DNA from: a virus | Length of the DNA stretch: 21,580 nucleotides | Virus record (IMG/VR): IMGVR_UViG_3300023245_001286 | Coordinates: 1 to 21,580 of that record | Reading direction: 5' to 3' (one strand) | Shown here: piece by piece, positions 1 to 10,627 of the stretch | How the letters are laid out: every line of letters starts with the position of its first letter | Numbering within the stretch: position 1 is the stretch's first letter | Notes under the pieces: model-generated | What the model was told of the DNA's origin: nothing | The model's input: only the letters and a program-made list of their open reading frames with translations | Databases searched by the model: none | Position numbers and translations under genes: made by a program

Positions 1-1
1 T

Positions 2-337
2 TTTGTTGTTGACACTGCTTGATATAGTTGAGCATCATCATTTTCTATAGTATATAATCATTCATTATGAAAAGCACCTAGACACATAGCTTGTGAAATG
101 AACGCAAAGGCTGGACAATTTTGAAATTCGTCATGATGGTATTATGACAGTGCTTATGGTCATTCTAGTAAGAGATCGGCAAATACCACTCAACTTTGAA
201 GAGCTTATGATGACGGTACGGATTACTATTGATTAACTGTAACGGCAACAACTACTACTACATTTACTGTATTATATACAGAGTCTTGAAGTTATAATAC
301 TGCAATAGAATATAATACAGCTTTTAAATTATCTTAA
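2..337 (+). CDS. C-terminal 111 aa of an unknown (probably virion) protein, 5' truncated by window edge
   Basis: An open frame with TGA read as Gly enters from the left edge and ends at TAA 335-337. The visible part is rich in Ser, Thr, Tyr and Gly, including a run of five Thr (TTTTT) and a strand-like stretch FTVLYTE, which suits a beta-rich structural or fibre protein. It contains eight in-frame TGA codons, so it is invisible in the standard code. It sits 12 nt upstream of the lysozyme-domain virion protein, within the late block. No family is recognised; assignment as a virion protein is inferred from position and composition. Confidence 0.65.
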
Positions 338-349
338 TAAATACACACT

Positions 350-2755
350 ATGGCAATTAATCCATTAACATGAAAAGATGAGGATTTAACTTCTGTGGGT
401 AGTTGACCTTCTCCAGTGTTTAAAAATTCACAATGAGATCTAACAACATGACTAACTCCTTTAAATGGGACTCAAAATCCAGTAACTGATTTACCAACTC
501 CAACTCTTGCTAGGCCAAATCCAACTACTGCAACTCCGGCTAGTATGTTTGTTACTAAATGAGCGACTGACGTAGCAAATAATCAATGAGAAACTCCAGA
601 TTTATGATGAGCGGATACAACCTGAGAAAAAGACTTGAGAGTTACTAAAATATGAGAAGTATTGAGTGATGAAGAAAAAAGGTCAATTATAGATGCAGAA
701 AGGGATAAAATTAGAAACTTAGAAGGTGTAAATTTTGAAGAAAGGAATAAAATGTTTCAAAAACTTAATTCAGATATATCGAGTGGTTCTGTTTTTGGGG
801 GAGAAACTCAATTAGAATGACAAAGACAACAAGCTGAATCAGATAGAGAAAGCATTGCTACACAAACATCGGAGGCAATAGCTTCTGCAGAGGATATTTT
901 TAAACAGGAACTGGAAATAGAAACTGCAAGAATTCAAGAACAATGACAGTCAGTAATGGATACCACTCAAAGACTTAATTCATTAAGATGAGGGGGGAGA
1001 AGTTCTGCAAATGAAGAGACTATTAATAAACAACAATCATCAATCAACGAATTAATATCAGTGGCTCAACAAAACTCCGATTTGAAATTGCAACAAAGGA
1101 AAATGGAAATAGAGGGGGCAAGTTCCGAAGCAATGGCATCTATAAACAATGCTTTAGCTAGTAACGAGTCTCTATTAAACGAAAGAGTAGCAGAAGCACA
1201 AGCAGTTCAGTTAGAATTAAATGACACGATAGGGGCGGATTTTGCACAGTCTATGGATTCATCATTATGATTATTACAGGCAGCATGAGAAGATATAACG
1301 GGAATAGATCAATCTAAGTCAGAAAAACTTGGTTACTTTGTTAATCAAGATTGATCTATTTACTTAAACAAAGCCCAAAACCCCGTAGAATTTAAAACAA
1401 CTACATGAACTGGAGTATTCTCTCCTGCTGAAATAGATAGTTTTGCAAATGGTATATCGTGAGGGTCACTAAAATTTAGTGACTTAAAGCTAGATAATAG
1501 AGATATAGCAAAAGTAATATCAGCAATGAATACTAAGCTAGATGACCAACCTTGATTATCTACTAATTCGTTAAAAGCTCAAAGAATACTTAAGGATGTA
1601 TGACTTGGAACAGATGATGAATCAGTAAGAACTGTAACAAATTTATTAAAAGTTAATTCAGAATCAGAAGTAAGAGACATGATTGCAACGGATGAATTCA
1701 AAACAGCTTGATTCGTGGCAGGTAATCAAAAACTATTTGATGATCTTAGAAGTGATGCGGATTCTTTCAAGGCTATTGATAGAACATATAACGGAATGAA
1801 CGATATATGGGCAGATTTTAAAGATAGACCTGCAGAAAGTAGGGCAGCAATGGAGCAAGCTTTGATTATTATGTTTAATAAAATGCTAGATCCTGGTTCT
1901 GTAGTAAGAGAGTGAGAATTTGATAGAACATCACAAGGGCAATCAGTTATCAATCAAGCAGAAGGGTGGTTACAAAAACTTAATTCAGGTGGTGCGGGTA
2001 TCAAAAACGAAGCATTTGAAGATATTGTTAATATTGCTGGTGTACTTCATGAAGCATCAAAAGACACGGTTTCAGATTTAAAAACTTCTTACAAGTCATT
2101 TGCATGAGATTTATGAGCGGATGAAGCCTTTGTAGATAAATTCTTTGAACAAGGGTTTGATTTAGGTGTTAAATTAGAGGATGCGGACAATTCAGCTTTA
2201 TGAGATATATTTGGAACTACTAATTCTTGAAGTTCTTTCAAAACATCGTCAGGATTTGAATTTAAAGAAGATTTTAATACACCAGAATCAACTGGTTGAA
2301 CAAATGATTCGCAAAGTTTTATCAAATCAGAAGAGGGATTCAGAAGTGAAGCTTATTTAGATTCTGCGGGAGTTCCTACGATAGGATACTGAGCTACTAA
2401 AATTGATGGACAACCTGTAAAAATGGGGGATTCTATTACAAAAGCAAGAGCGGAAGAGATATTCCAAGCAGATATAGATAGACATAGTAATTTTAAAAAT
2501 AAAGTTACAGCTAGCTTGACTCCAAGTCAACAAACAGCTTTATCAAGTTTTGAATTTAACCTATGACCTAATATCTGGGATGGGCAATGAAAGGAAATAA
2601 TTAATCTTGTAAATAATTGAAATCTAAAAGAAGCAGCTGCTTTAATGGAGAAATTTAATAAAGCGAGAGACCCTGAAACTTGAGAGTTAAGAGTATTAAG
2701 AGGGTTAACTAATAGAAGGAAAAAAGAAGCTAGATTATTACTTAATATGAGTTAA
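350..2755 (+). CDS. Internal virion protein with C-terminal GH24 (T4-type) lysozyme domain, 801 aa
   Basis: Cleaves peptidoglycan, probably during DNA entry, because the muramidase is fused to a long structural region rather than being a stand-alone endolysin. Residues ~100-310 are charged, Gln/Glu-rich and helical. Around residues 500-530 is KMLDPGSVVRE, a stretch I recall from internal/transglycosylase-type phage proteins. Residues ~655-801 are the GH24 domain: Glu662 (SEEGF), Asp671 (YLDSAG) and Thr677 (PTIGYG) reproduce the 11/20/26 spacing of the T4 lysozyme triad. The second Gly of TIGYG is encoded by TGA. About 32 in-frame TGA codons occur. The ATG at 350 follows an AT-rich leader without Shine-Dalgarno, just after the previous stop. 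The next gene starts 1 nt after the TAA. The lysozyme domain is near certain; the virion location is inferred. Confidence 0.9.
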
Positions 2756-2756
2756 A

Positions 2757-4496
2757 ATGGCATTATCAGAACAAGATCTAGATTTAGCTAGAAGAGTAAA
2801 AGAACAAGGAGGGTCACAAGATGACTTCCTTGAAATTCTTGAACAAAAAAGAAAGCAAGATAAAAAATTATCAAGACAGGAGTCAAGGACATGACTAACC
2901 ACTGAGCCTGAACAATTTTGACCACAGCAACAAGAGTTAAAAGCTCCTTTGGTTTGACCTTCTGTATTGGATACTATTAGAGGTGAATCTAATAGACTTC
3001 AAGATACTGCAGAATCAGATAATGTAAGATGAATGACTGAGTTCCCAGATATTCTTTGATGAATAAAAGATAAAACAGGGTTTTCACTTCCGTCTACTCT
3101 AGCTTCTTGAACGGAGGATCTTATATCTAAACCATTAACAAAGTTTTCAAAAAGTTCTGAAGAGGCTGCTGAATCATTTACAACAAAGGCATCTTGAAAA
3201 GAATGATTAAAAGAAGCATCAAAAAAGATAGCAAAGAATATTATACCATCATTATGAAAACAATGAGCTGGTATTATTGGTTCTTTTGCAAATCCTATAG
3301 AAACAACTGAATGAATATTAAACCTTGGACAGTGAATATCAGATAAGATAGTATTTAATATTCTTGATACTTTTTCATCGCCTTTTGGTAAAGAAATGAA
3401 AACAGAATCTGGACAAACAAAGATGTTGGACGCTATTTGAAGAAAAATCAAACAGGATTACGGTACTCCTAAGAAGGTAAAAAAAGAATTAATAGAAAAC
3501 CCCGCTCTCTTGTTAGAAATATGAGTCAGCGCTATTAAAAAACTTTGAAGGTCTAAATTAACAAAGCAAGATCTGAAAAAAATAGATGAATTGGAAGAAC
3601 AGGTTGTTGCAAATATAGAGGAATCTATAAACCCTACAACAAAAGTAACAAAACAACAAACATCCGAAATAACTCCATGAATAAAAGAAAGACTACAATC
3701 ATGAGAATTAACTCCATCTGATAGGAAAACAATGAAATTACAAGTAGACAATGAAGTACAAAGGATTTGATCAGATATAGGAGATTTCATAAAAGAATGA
3801 AAGGTTAAATGAGAAATAAACCTTGGTTGAATGGTTGATGTATTAGTAAAAGAAGACTCGAAAATAAGGTTAGATTGAGTTATAATTCCTTGAAACGAAA
3901 CAAAGTCGAAATTTATAAATACCCAATTAGAATTTCTCGCAAGTTTGGAAAAGAAGTTTGGGAAAAACCTACCCACATCGTTTCAAAATGAACTGAGACA
4001 AAAATTTGATGTCGTTTTTGATAAAACAATAACAAGAGATAAGATAACTAAATTTCAAGATGAATTACAAGTAAGTTTAGCAGATAGCTTAAGAGCGGAA
4101 CTTGCTAAAAATAACCCAGATCTAGATAAAATGAACCAAAACTACCATTTTTATAAAGGATTTCAAAATGTTCTTGATGAAACAATAGAAAGAAAAATAG
4201 GGCAAGACCCTTTGGGTTTATTATGAACTATCCAAACGGGTGTATGATCTGGTATATGAGCAACAATATGAACCGGTGTTGGTTGACCTGTATGATGAAC
4301 AATTGGGGCAATTACTTGATGAGCTATTTGATCAAAATTAACAAGAGTATTAAAAAGTCCCAAATATAAATTAGCATCCGCTAAGCAAAAAGCAGATATG
4401 GCAGACGCAATAGCTAATTGAGATGTAGGTAAACTTGAAAAAATACTAGATTCTATTATAATAGGACAAGGAATATCTGAATTAACAGATGAATAG
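2757..4496 (+). CDS. Putative ejection/internal virion protein with glycine-zipper segment, 579 aa
   Basis: No named family recognised. The N-terminus (MALSEQDLDLARRVKEQG) is a charged helix of the kind common in phage internal proteins; the middle is a long Lys/Glu-rich helical region. Residues ~486-525 form a glycine-rich hydrophobic segment with repeated G-x3-G spacing (GSGIGATIGTGVGG, then GGTIGAITGG), i.e. a glycine zipper that could insert in a membrane. Many of those glycines are TGA, so the segment only appears under code 25. About 35 in-frame TGA codons in all; ends at TAG 4494-4496, showing TAG is still a stop. It is translationally packed against the lysozyme-domain protein (1-nt gap), suggesting both act together in genome delivery, as T7-like ejection proteins do. 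That role is inference. Confidence 0.8.
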
Positions 4497-4519
4497 TAAT
4501 ATTTAATAAATTTGAAATT

Positions 4520-4585
4520 ATGATTATCGATGATATGATAAATGTTTATTTAATAGGATTAATTGTATTTTTATTGTTAATATAA
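4520..4585 (+). CDS. Possible 21-aa hydrophobic peptide
   Basis: Short frame between the glycine-zipper protein and the terminase. The product begins MIIDDMINVY and continues as a run of Leu, Ile, Val and Phe ending in LLLI, i.e. a single membrane segment. The ATG is preceded by an AT-rich leader resembling those of its neighbours. Too short to judge by coding statistics; it may be chance in AT-rich DNA, or a genuine tiny membrane protein. Confidence 0.3.
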   Translation: MIIDDMINVYLIGLIVFLLLI

Positions 4586-4597
4586 TAATATAAAGCT

Positions 4598-6103
4598 ATG
4601 GGCATCAAACAAGCAGCTATAAAAGAGAGGGCAATCAGAGAATTAGAGAAAAGGCATAAAGATAAAAGAGACGACTTACTAGAGTTAATGAAATATGTAT
4701 ATGCTAATGAGAATCCTAAAGGGATTAAAGAATTATTAGTAGATGACTATATGTATATACTATCAGATGCTCTAATGAGTGTTTTAGAAAAAAAAATAAA
4801 TAGACTCATTATCAATATACCCCCGTGACACACTAAAACAGAGTTTGTAAGTAAATACTTACCTCTTTTTGCGTTATGAAATAATCCCCATATGCAAATA
4901 ATAACTACTGGTTATTCAACTAAATTAACTCAATGATTTTCCCAAGAAGCTAAGGAAATTTATGAGTCTAATTCATATAAAATAGTTTTTCCAAGAAGGC
5001 CTAAATTATCACAAACACAGAATACTAAAGAACACTGGCAGACAGAATTATGAGGATGATATTATTCAACTGGTTGTTGAGGTACTATCACAGGTAAAAG
5101 AACAAAACTGTTTATTATTGATGATCCTATTAAGCCAGATGAGGCTGCTAATTCTGAAATAGTAAGAACTTGAATAAACAACTGGTATGAAAATACTGTA
5201 ATATCAAGACTATTTAATCCTATTGAGGATTCTATAATCATAATCATGCAAAGAACTCATCAGGATGATCTCTGTGGACATTTAATAGATAAGATGGAAC
5301 AATGATATTGAGAAAAATTTAAAGTAATTAGTTTACCCGCTATTGCAGAGGATGACGAAGATTTTGAGACAAGATACGGTACAATAGTTAGAAAAGAGTG
5401 AGATCCTCTTGCTCCAAAGAGATTTTGACCAGAAGCATTAAAAATGATTAGGGACTCCGTATGAAATGTAAATTTTTCGTGTCAATATCAGCAAAATCCT
5501 ATTGCTAAGGAATCCCAAGAATTTCATGAGGAATGGTTTTTATATGAAGAAACGATGCCCGCATGAGCGAGAATATTTACAACTGTTGACCCCGCCTTTA
5601 CTAAAAATAAGCATTCCGATGATAGTGCAATTGTAACATGAGCATTTAATTGAGATAAAGTATATATTCTTGAATATACGGCTTGAAAGTTTGATGTATG
5701 AGAATTACAAGAAAAAATGATATATCATATTAATAAGTGGAATCCTGAGAAAATAGGAATAGAAGCCTTTGCCGCACAAGTAACTATTGCATATTGATTA
5801 AGGGCTGAATTAGGTCGAAGAGGGATATATTGTCCTATTGAAGAGATCAGACAAATAGGAGATAAAGAATCAAAAATAAGGCGACTATTGCCTTTGTATA
5901 GAAAATGATTAATATACCATAGAAGAGACATGAATTTACTAGAAAAGCAATTGAGAGAGTTTCCTAGGGGTAAGCATGATGATGTAATCGATGCAGTTCA
6001 AATGTTATATAATATGTACGAACTTCATCCAAATACAAACAGCACCCATCAAATACCAACTATTAATTACGATAGCAATGGGCGACCCGTTTTTAATAAA
6101 TAA
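4598..6103 (+). CDS. terL: Terminase large subunit, 501 aa
   Basis: ATP-driven DNA packaging motor and headful/cleavage nuclease. Walker A-like PPGHTKTE lies at residues 75-82 (Gly77 is TGA); Walker B FIIDDP has Asp175-Asp176; a motif IIMQRTHQDDLCGH follows, as in other large terminases. The C-terminal RNase H-like nuclease begins with TTVDPAF (Asp331) and ends with the hallmark HDDVIDAVQ (Asp461, Asp462, Asp465). Full length for the family. About 19 TGA codons are read as Gly. The start is ATG 4598 in the context ATATAAAGCTATGGG, which recurs upstream of the major capsid gene. Located just upstream of the portal gene, the usual order. No small-terminase gene is recognisable in the window. 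Confidence 0.95.
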
Positions 6104-6112
6104 ATAAAACTT

Positions 6113-7918
6113 ATGTCAGAAATAATAAAAGAAGAACAATTGGACGTTGCTGTGTATATTAAGGAGACTTTTGATAACTATAAAGAATTAAACCAAGAAA
6201 GAAGAGGTGTTTTATATGAAATATATAAAGAGTATAGAAGTTTTACACAAGAAAAGGTGGCAGACTGGTCTAGTACTTTTAAGGTGAATAAAGCTCATGA
6301 AATAGTAAATAAACTTTTACCAAGAATTATAGCTAAAAATCCAAGATGGCTAGTAACTCTAAGAACTGACGAGTTTAGAGATGAAGATAAATTACTTACT
6401 GGAGAAGAAAAAATAGCGAGACAAAAAAAATTATCAGAAGCCGCAATAGTGGTTCAGGATTACTTAACTTATATATTTGATAGATATAATTTAAAAGAAC
6501 CTGTAAGATTATGGGCTAAAAATATGCTTATATATGGTAATTCTTATGCAAAAGTAAAATTCAAATTCGAGACTGCTAGAGTAAGAGATGATAATTGAGT
6601 AATAGAAGAAAAGGTTATTGGAGAGTATCCAACTATTGATGCAAAGAGTTGGACAGATATATATGTAGACCCTAGATATGTATTATTGGAGGATGCTCCC
6701 GCTATTATAGAAGTAATTCATAATGTCAGGCTAGCAGACTTAAAAAGGAAAAAAGATAAATATATAAATTTAGATAAAATTGAAGATCTACCAAGTGCAA
6801 CTGATTTTGATGAGGATGAGGACGGTAGTAAGTCAAGAATATATGAAGTTACTGGAATCCCTACATGAGATATCACTGGCTGAGTTGATAAGGATAGTTT
6901 AACAATGAGAACTTTTTATGGTAAATATTCTTTAGAATGAGATGATGAAAAATTATATAGAGTGTCTACAGTTAATGATATGATTGTTATAGAGTTTGAA
7001 GAAATTACTTGCATCCCTTTTGAAGACATTAAAGCTTTTGATGATACTGAAACAAATAATGCAGTGTGAGTAGTAGAACCAATAATGAGTTTACAAAGAG
7101 AGCTTAACTTTAAAAAGAATTCTGCTAGTGAGTATATCAATCAATCATTGAATAGGAGTTTTATTTGGAGTCCTAACTCAGGAATAAGTCCAGCAGATTT
7201 AATATCAAGACCAAATAATATTGTAGCGACTACTAAAGATGCTATAACTGCACAAAATAATCTTATAGAAATGCCGCATAGAGAGATTAACTCTAGTTAT
7301 TTCCAAGAACAAAATGATATTGAAAGACAAATTCAAGCTCAAACATTTACTGTTGATACTACAGCAAATAAATCAAATCAAGCTCTTACTAATTCTGCAA
7401 CTGGTGCGAAAATTAAATTCTTTGAATCAAATACAGTAATAGATGAATTAAGAAAACACTTTGAGGAGGGTTTAGAAAGGTTGTCATATAAATTACTTGA
7501 AGCTACATTTGAAAACATGGACGATAATATTGCTATTAAGAAGCTAGGAGATGAGGGTTACTGGGAGATTAATAAAGAATTATTAAGAGATGCTTTTTCT
7601 AGATACTCTATTAAAATTGAGGTTAATTCAAGTTCTTATGATGATGTAGAATCAAGAAGAGGGGACGCAATCGGGTTCTTTAATACTCTAGTATTAGGAG
7701 CACAAGCATGAGTTCCAGTAAATTTTGAAGAGTGAATGAGAGATGTCATCAACACATTCGAGAAAAAAGACCCAGACAGATTCATAAAAACAACTGAACA
7801 AGTGGAAACTGACCAAGCTAAACAAGCTAAACAATTAGAACAAGATGAACAAGCTGTAAATCCATCTGCTGCTCTTACGGAACAGGTTGCAAAAGGGTGA
7901 ATCACTACTGGAGTTTAA
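6113..7918 (+). CDS. Portal protein, 601 aa
   Basis: Forms the dodecameric vertex through which DNA is packaged and ejected. Assignment rests on its place between the large terminase and the scaffold/capsid genes, on its length, and on a portal-like N-terminal helical region (VNKAHEIVNKLLPRIIAKNP, then WLVTLRTDEF) followed by a mixed core and a Gln-rich C-terminal helix (KQAKQLEQDEQ). It holds only about eight TGA codons, fewer than neighbours of similar size. ATG 6113 follows the terminase stop by 9 nt with an AT-rich leader. I cannot assign a specific portal subfamily from inspection. Confidence 0.82.
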
Positions 7919-7945
7919 TTTTACATTTATCATTAAATATATACT

Positions 7946-8239
7946 ATGGGTATGGTAGATTATGAGCTAGAAAGATGAGACGTAAAGCCAATAAACACTT
8001 TCGCTCAAAATATGTATAATAAGCAGTTAAAATCTATAACAAATATAGCACATACTGATGGTTACAAAGAAATAAAAAGATACTGGACATCTATTAAAGA
8101 GTCAGCGGAGACAGACTTAAAGACTGTTACAGCTGAAAATCTTCCAACTATACAAATGAAATGTAATATAGCGGATCAATTCATTCATTTCCTTGATAAC
8201 CTTGAAAGTGCCGTTGAGATATCTCAAAAAAGCAAATAA
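7946..8239 (+). CDS. Small protein between portal and scaffold, 97 aa, unknown
   Basis: Mostly helical, polar protein beginning MGMVDYELERGDVKPIN, with the Gly of ERGD encoded by TGA. Its middle contains HTDGYKEIKRYW and its C-terminal part LPTIQMKCNIADQFIHF; no catalytic motif visible. A second ATG two codons downstream (7952) is an alternative start. Its location between portal and scaffold suggests a head-assembly accessory. The gene is followed by a strong RNA hairpin (8250-8299). Confidence 0.7.
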
Positions 8240-8249
8240 GCAAACTTTA

Positions 8250-8299
8250 TTGGTTGCTTCCTGCGGTGACCTCCCATAGCTACCGTAGGAAGGAGCCAA
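8250..8299 (+). promoter_or_regulatory. GC-rich RNA hairpin before the scaffold gene
   Basis: TTGGTTGCTTCCTGCGGT (8250-8267) pairs with ACCGTAGGAAGGAGCCAA (8282-8299): an 18-bp stem with two G-U pairs and one mismatch, around a 14-nt loop. It is notably GC-rich for this genome. No U-tract follows, so it is not a classical terminator. It lies 31 nt upstream of the scaffold start and could be a processing, stability or attenuation element for the scaffold-capsid transcript. Confidence 0.6.
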
Positions 8300-8330
8300 C
8301 AAGCTTCGTTTATAAAATAACCATATACAT

Positions 8331-8912
8331 ATGGAGTCAAACGACCAAGATATTATTCAGTCAAATAATGACCAACCAAATGAGGTTACCCGTGATGAAG
8401 CTAAAATGCAATCACAAACATTCGATGTTAACGGACAACAACTCAGTGGAGATAAATTGCTTGAAAACTATAAAAAGCTTCAAGGCGAATTTACCAAATC
8501 AAGACAAGAGCTGTCTGAAAACAAAAAAAATAGTGAGTTATCTCCAGAGGATAAAGCTGCAATTGATTTTATTAAAAATAATTGATTTGTAACTAAAGAA
8601 GATTTGGAGGGTATGTCGAAAAGACAAACCCAAGAATCTAATCTAAAGGATATAATCGCGTCAAATCCTGACTTAAGACAATACGAAACCGCTATAAGAG
8701 AAATATGAAAAGGAGGAGAGTTAGCGTATGAGGATATTATCCAAAAATACGGGTTTAAGTCAGGGGATAAACTGTCAAAAGCTAGGTCTCAATGAGACAT
8801 TAAGTGAACGCCAGAAAAGAAAACTCCATCTATCGCTGATATGACATCTACTGAGTATGCTGAATATAAGCAAAAAATGGGGTGGTCAGAAAACAGAGGT
8901 TCATTTAGTTAA
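8331..8912 (+). CDS. Probable capsid scaffold protein, 193 aa
   Basis: Acidic, Asn/Gln/Glu/Lys-rich, predicted mostly helical, directly upstream of the major capsid gene; this is the usual position and composition of a scaffolding protein, which guides procapsid assembly and then leaves. Visible stretches include LLENYKKLQGEFTKSRQELS, a helical segment typical of scaffolds, and a basic-aromatic C-terminus (YKQKMGWSENRGSFS). Four TGA codons read as Gly. No protease motif is visible. Name inferred from context and composition. Confidence 0.75.
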
Positions 8913-8922
8913 ATATAAAGCT

Positions 8923-8943
8923 ATGGGAACAACTTTAAATTAA
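8923..8943 (+). CDS. Possible 6-codon leader ORF upstream of the capsid gene
   Basis: ATG GGA ACA ACT TTA AAT TAA (MGTTLN), 13 nt before the capsid ATG. It begins in the sequence ATATAAAGCTATGGG, which is also the start region of the terminase gene at 4598, so a ribosome could initiate here. It may be a translational leader or a decayed start region. Low confidence. Confidence 0.25.
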   Translation: MGTTLN

Positions 8944-8956
8944 TAATAAACAACCT

Positions 8957-10156
8957 ATGGCAAATGCTTTTACTGCCGATTTCGCTGAAATCTGGGCAAA
9001 AGAACAACAAGAAGTATTCTACAAAGAAAATGTTGCAATGAAAATTGCTGATGTTTCATTCAAAGGGCAAATGTCTTTTGGAGATACTTTAAACAGACCT
9101 TACAGAAGTGCTAACAATGTTCAAACTTATACTAGAGGTACGGCAATTACTATTGATGATAAAACTGATACACAAGAAACATTATCAGTGAATAAACAAT
9201 TTGCAACAGGTTTTTATATGGATGATTTTGATAAAATTCAATCTTCATATAACCTTATTGCTAACTACGCTAAAGATGATGGTGTTTACTTATCTAATCA
9301 AGTTGATTCTGATGTACTAGGGGAATACTCTAATGCTGCTTCAACTGTAGATGACGGATCAATTGGAGGTACTGCTGGTAATGGTATTACGCTTTCTACT
9401 TCAAACGTACTTAAAACGGTTTCTGCTTCTAAAAAAGCTCTAGCTAAACAAAATATTGCTATCACTGACCTATTCGGTGTTATCTCTCCTGAATTTGAAG
9501 ATATTCTTGTTCAATACGGTGCGGGTAGAGATACAGTAATGGGTGATGGTTTTAATAAAGACGGTGCAATTATGGATTTTTATGGTTTCAGATTATATAG
9601 ATCTAACCAAACTTCTGGTTCAGCTGTATTATCTTTAGCTACTCAGCCAACTGCTGATGATACAGTTGTAATTGAAGGTGTTACTTTCACTTTCGTTGCT
9701 AGTCCTTCTGCTGCTGGAGATATTGATATTGGTGCTAGTGTTGATGCTACAAGAATAAATCTTGAAACATTAATTAACGCGCCAACTGTTACTACTGCTG
9801 GTGGTGTTGCATTATCTACAAACGATGCTAGAGCATTTGCTAATGCTTCTGCTACAGACTCTCCATCTGGAGATACTCTTACTGTTACATTTAAAGGTGC
9901 TGGAACTCTAGAAGTTTCTGAAACTTTAACTGACGGTACTGATGCTTGGACAGCTGCTTTAGAAAAACAACATAACTTATTTGGTAGAAAAGGTGGTATT
10001 ACTCTTGTAATGCAATCAGATGCTAGACCACAAGTTAAACAAGTTCCTGATAAACTCGGTGTAAATGTTCTTAACGGTGTATTATACGGTGTTAAAACGT
10101 TTGTTGATGGTTCAAAAGAAACTGTTAATGTTGAAATTGCAAGCTCTGCTTTCTAA
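8957..10156 (+). CDS. Major capsid protein, 399 aa, with an inserted surface-type domain
   Basis: Shell subunit, probably of the HK97 fold: follows the scaffold gene and has a capsid-like N-terminal half (ETLSVNKQFATGFYMDDFDK, then ISPEFEDILVQYGAG). Residues ~230-335 look like an inserted beta domain (TVVIEGVTFTFVASP, IGASVDATRINLETLINAP, DTLTVTFKGAG) of the DGVTYTF/IGAS type I recall from many phage virion proteins; after it the capsid sequence resumes (ITLVMQSDARPQVKQVPDK). It is the only long gene here that contains no TGA: all 35 glycines are GGN, mostly GGT. A terminator follows at 10169. The capsid identity is strong from context; the exact fold is inferred. Confidence 0.88.
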   Translation: MANAFTADFAEIWAKEQQEVFYKENVAMKIADVSFKGQMSFGDTLNRPYRSANNVQTYTRGTAITIDDKTDTQETLSVNKQFATGFYMDDFDKIQSSYNLIANYAKDDGVYLSNQVDSDVLGEYSNAASTVDDGSIGGTAGNGITLSTSNVLKTVSASKKALAKQNIAITDLFGVISPEFEDILVQYGAGRDTVMGDGFNKDGAIMDFYGFRLYRSNQTSGSAVLSLATQPTADDTVVIEGVTFTFVASPSAAGDIDIGASVDATRINLETLINAPTVTTAGGVALSTNDARAFANASATDSPSGDTLTVTFKGAGTLEVSETLTDGTDAWTAALEKQHNLFGRKGGITLVMQSDARPQVKQVPDKLGVNVLNGVLYGVKTFVDGSKETVNVEIASSAF

Positions 10157-10168
10157 TAGTAGATTTAT

Positions 10169-10200
10169 AGGGAAACTCTTCGGAGTTCCTTATTAAGTTT
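10169..10200 (+). terminator. Hairpin terminator after the capsid gene
   Basis: GGAAACTC/GAGTTCC with a bulged A closes on a stable TTCG tetraloop (10179-10182) and is followed by a short T-rich tail (TATTAAGTTT). The weak tail suggests partial termination, which would leave excess capsid transcript relative to the downstream genes. Confidence 0.65.
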
Positions 10201-10219
10201 ATTATTATAACTATAATAC

Positions 10220-10615
10220 ATGAGTAATTTACAATATACATCTAGGCAAATAAGAGATGCTGCAATATTAACTACTAGTTATGTATCAGCAGATATTTTA
10301 TGATTAGACGATAATAATACAGCACAAACATTAAACCAAAGTGTTCTATTTATTGATCTTACAATTTGAAGTTTAACATCAATGGAACTAAAAATAGAAT
10401 ATTCTGATGATAGTATAAACTATTATCAACAATCTTTTATCGATATTAGTTGAGGCACAGCCACAGTAAATGCAGGGGAATATACTTTTACTGCTAGTGG
10501 AACATATGAAATATCAAACCCATTTAAAGCAAAATATTTGAAAGCTAGTGTTATAGGTACTTGAACTGTGACAGGTTCTAGTTGTGCTATTAAAGGTATT
10601 ATAGGTATGGCATAA
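10220..10615 (+). CDS. Minor virion protein, 131 aa, unknown
   Basis: Begins MSNLQYTSRQIRDAAILTTS and is Ser/Thr-rich with alternating hydrophobic residues (MELKIEYSDDSINYY, YTFTASGTYEI), which suggests a beta-sandwich. Position between the capsid gene and the fibre region suits a decoration, neck or adaptor protein. About four Gly are TGA. No motif of a known family is recognised. Confidence 0.7.
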
Positions 10616-10627
10616 CTAAAAATATAT

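Noticed and set aside
2999-3976. Two long minus-strand frames (150 and 172 codons)
   Set aside because: They lie antisense to the 579-aa gene. Frequent TGA on the + strand becomes TCA (Ser) on the minus strand and leaves it open; the products are Ser/Phe-rich with no family resemblance.
8254-8592. A 112-codon frame overlapping the scaffold gene
   Set aside because: It starts inside the GC-rich hairpin and is out of phase with the scaffold frame, which has better context and composition.
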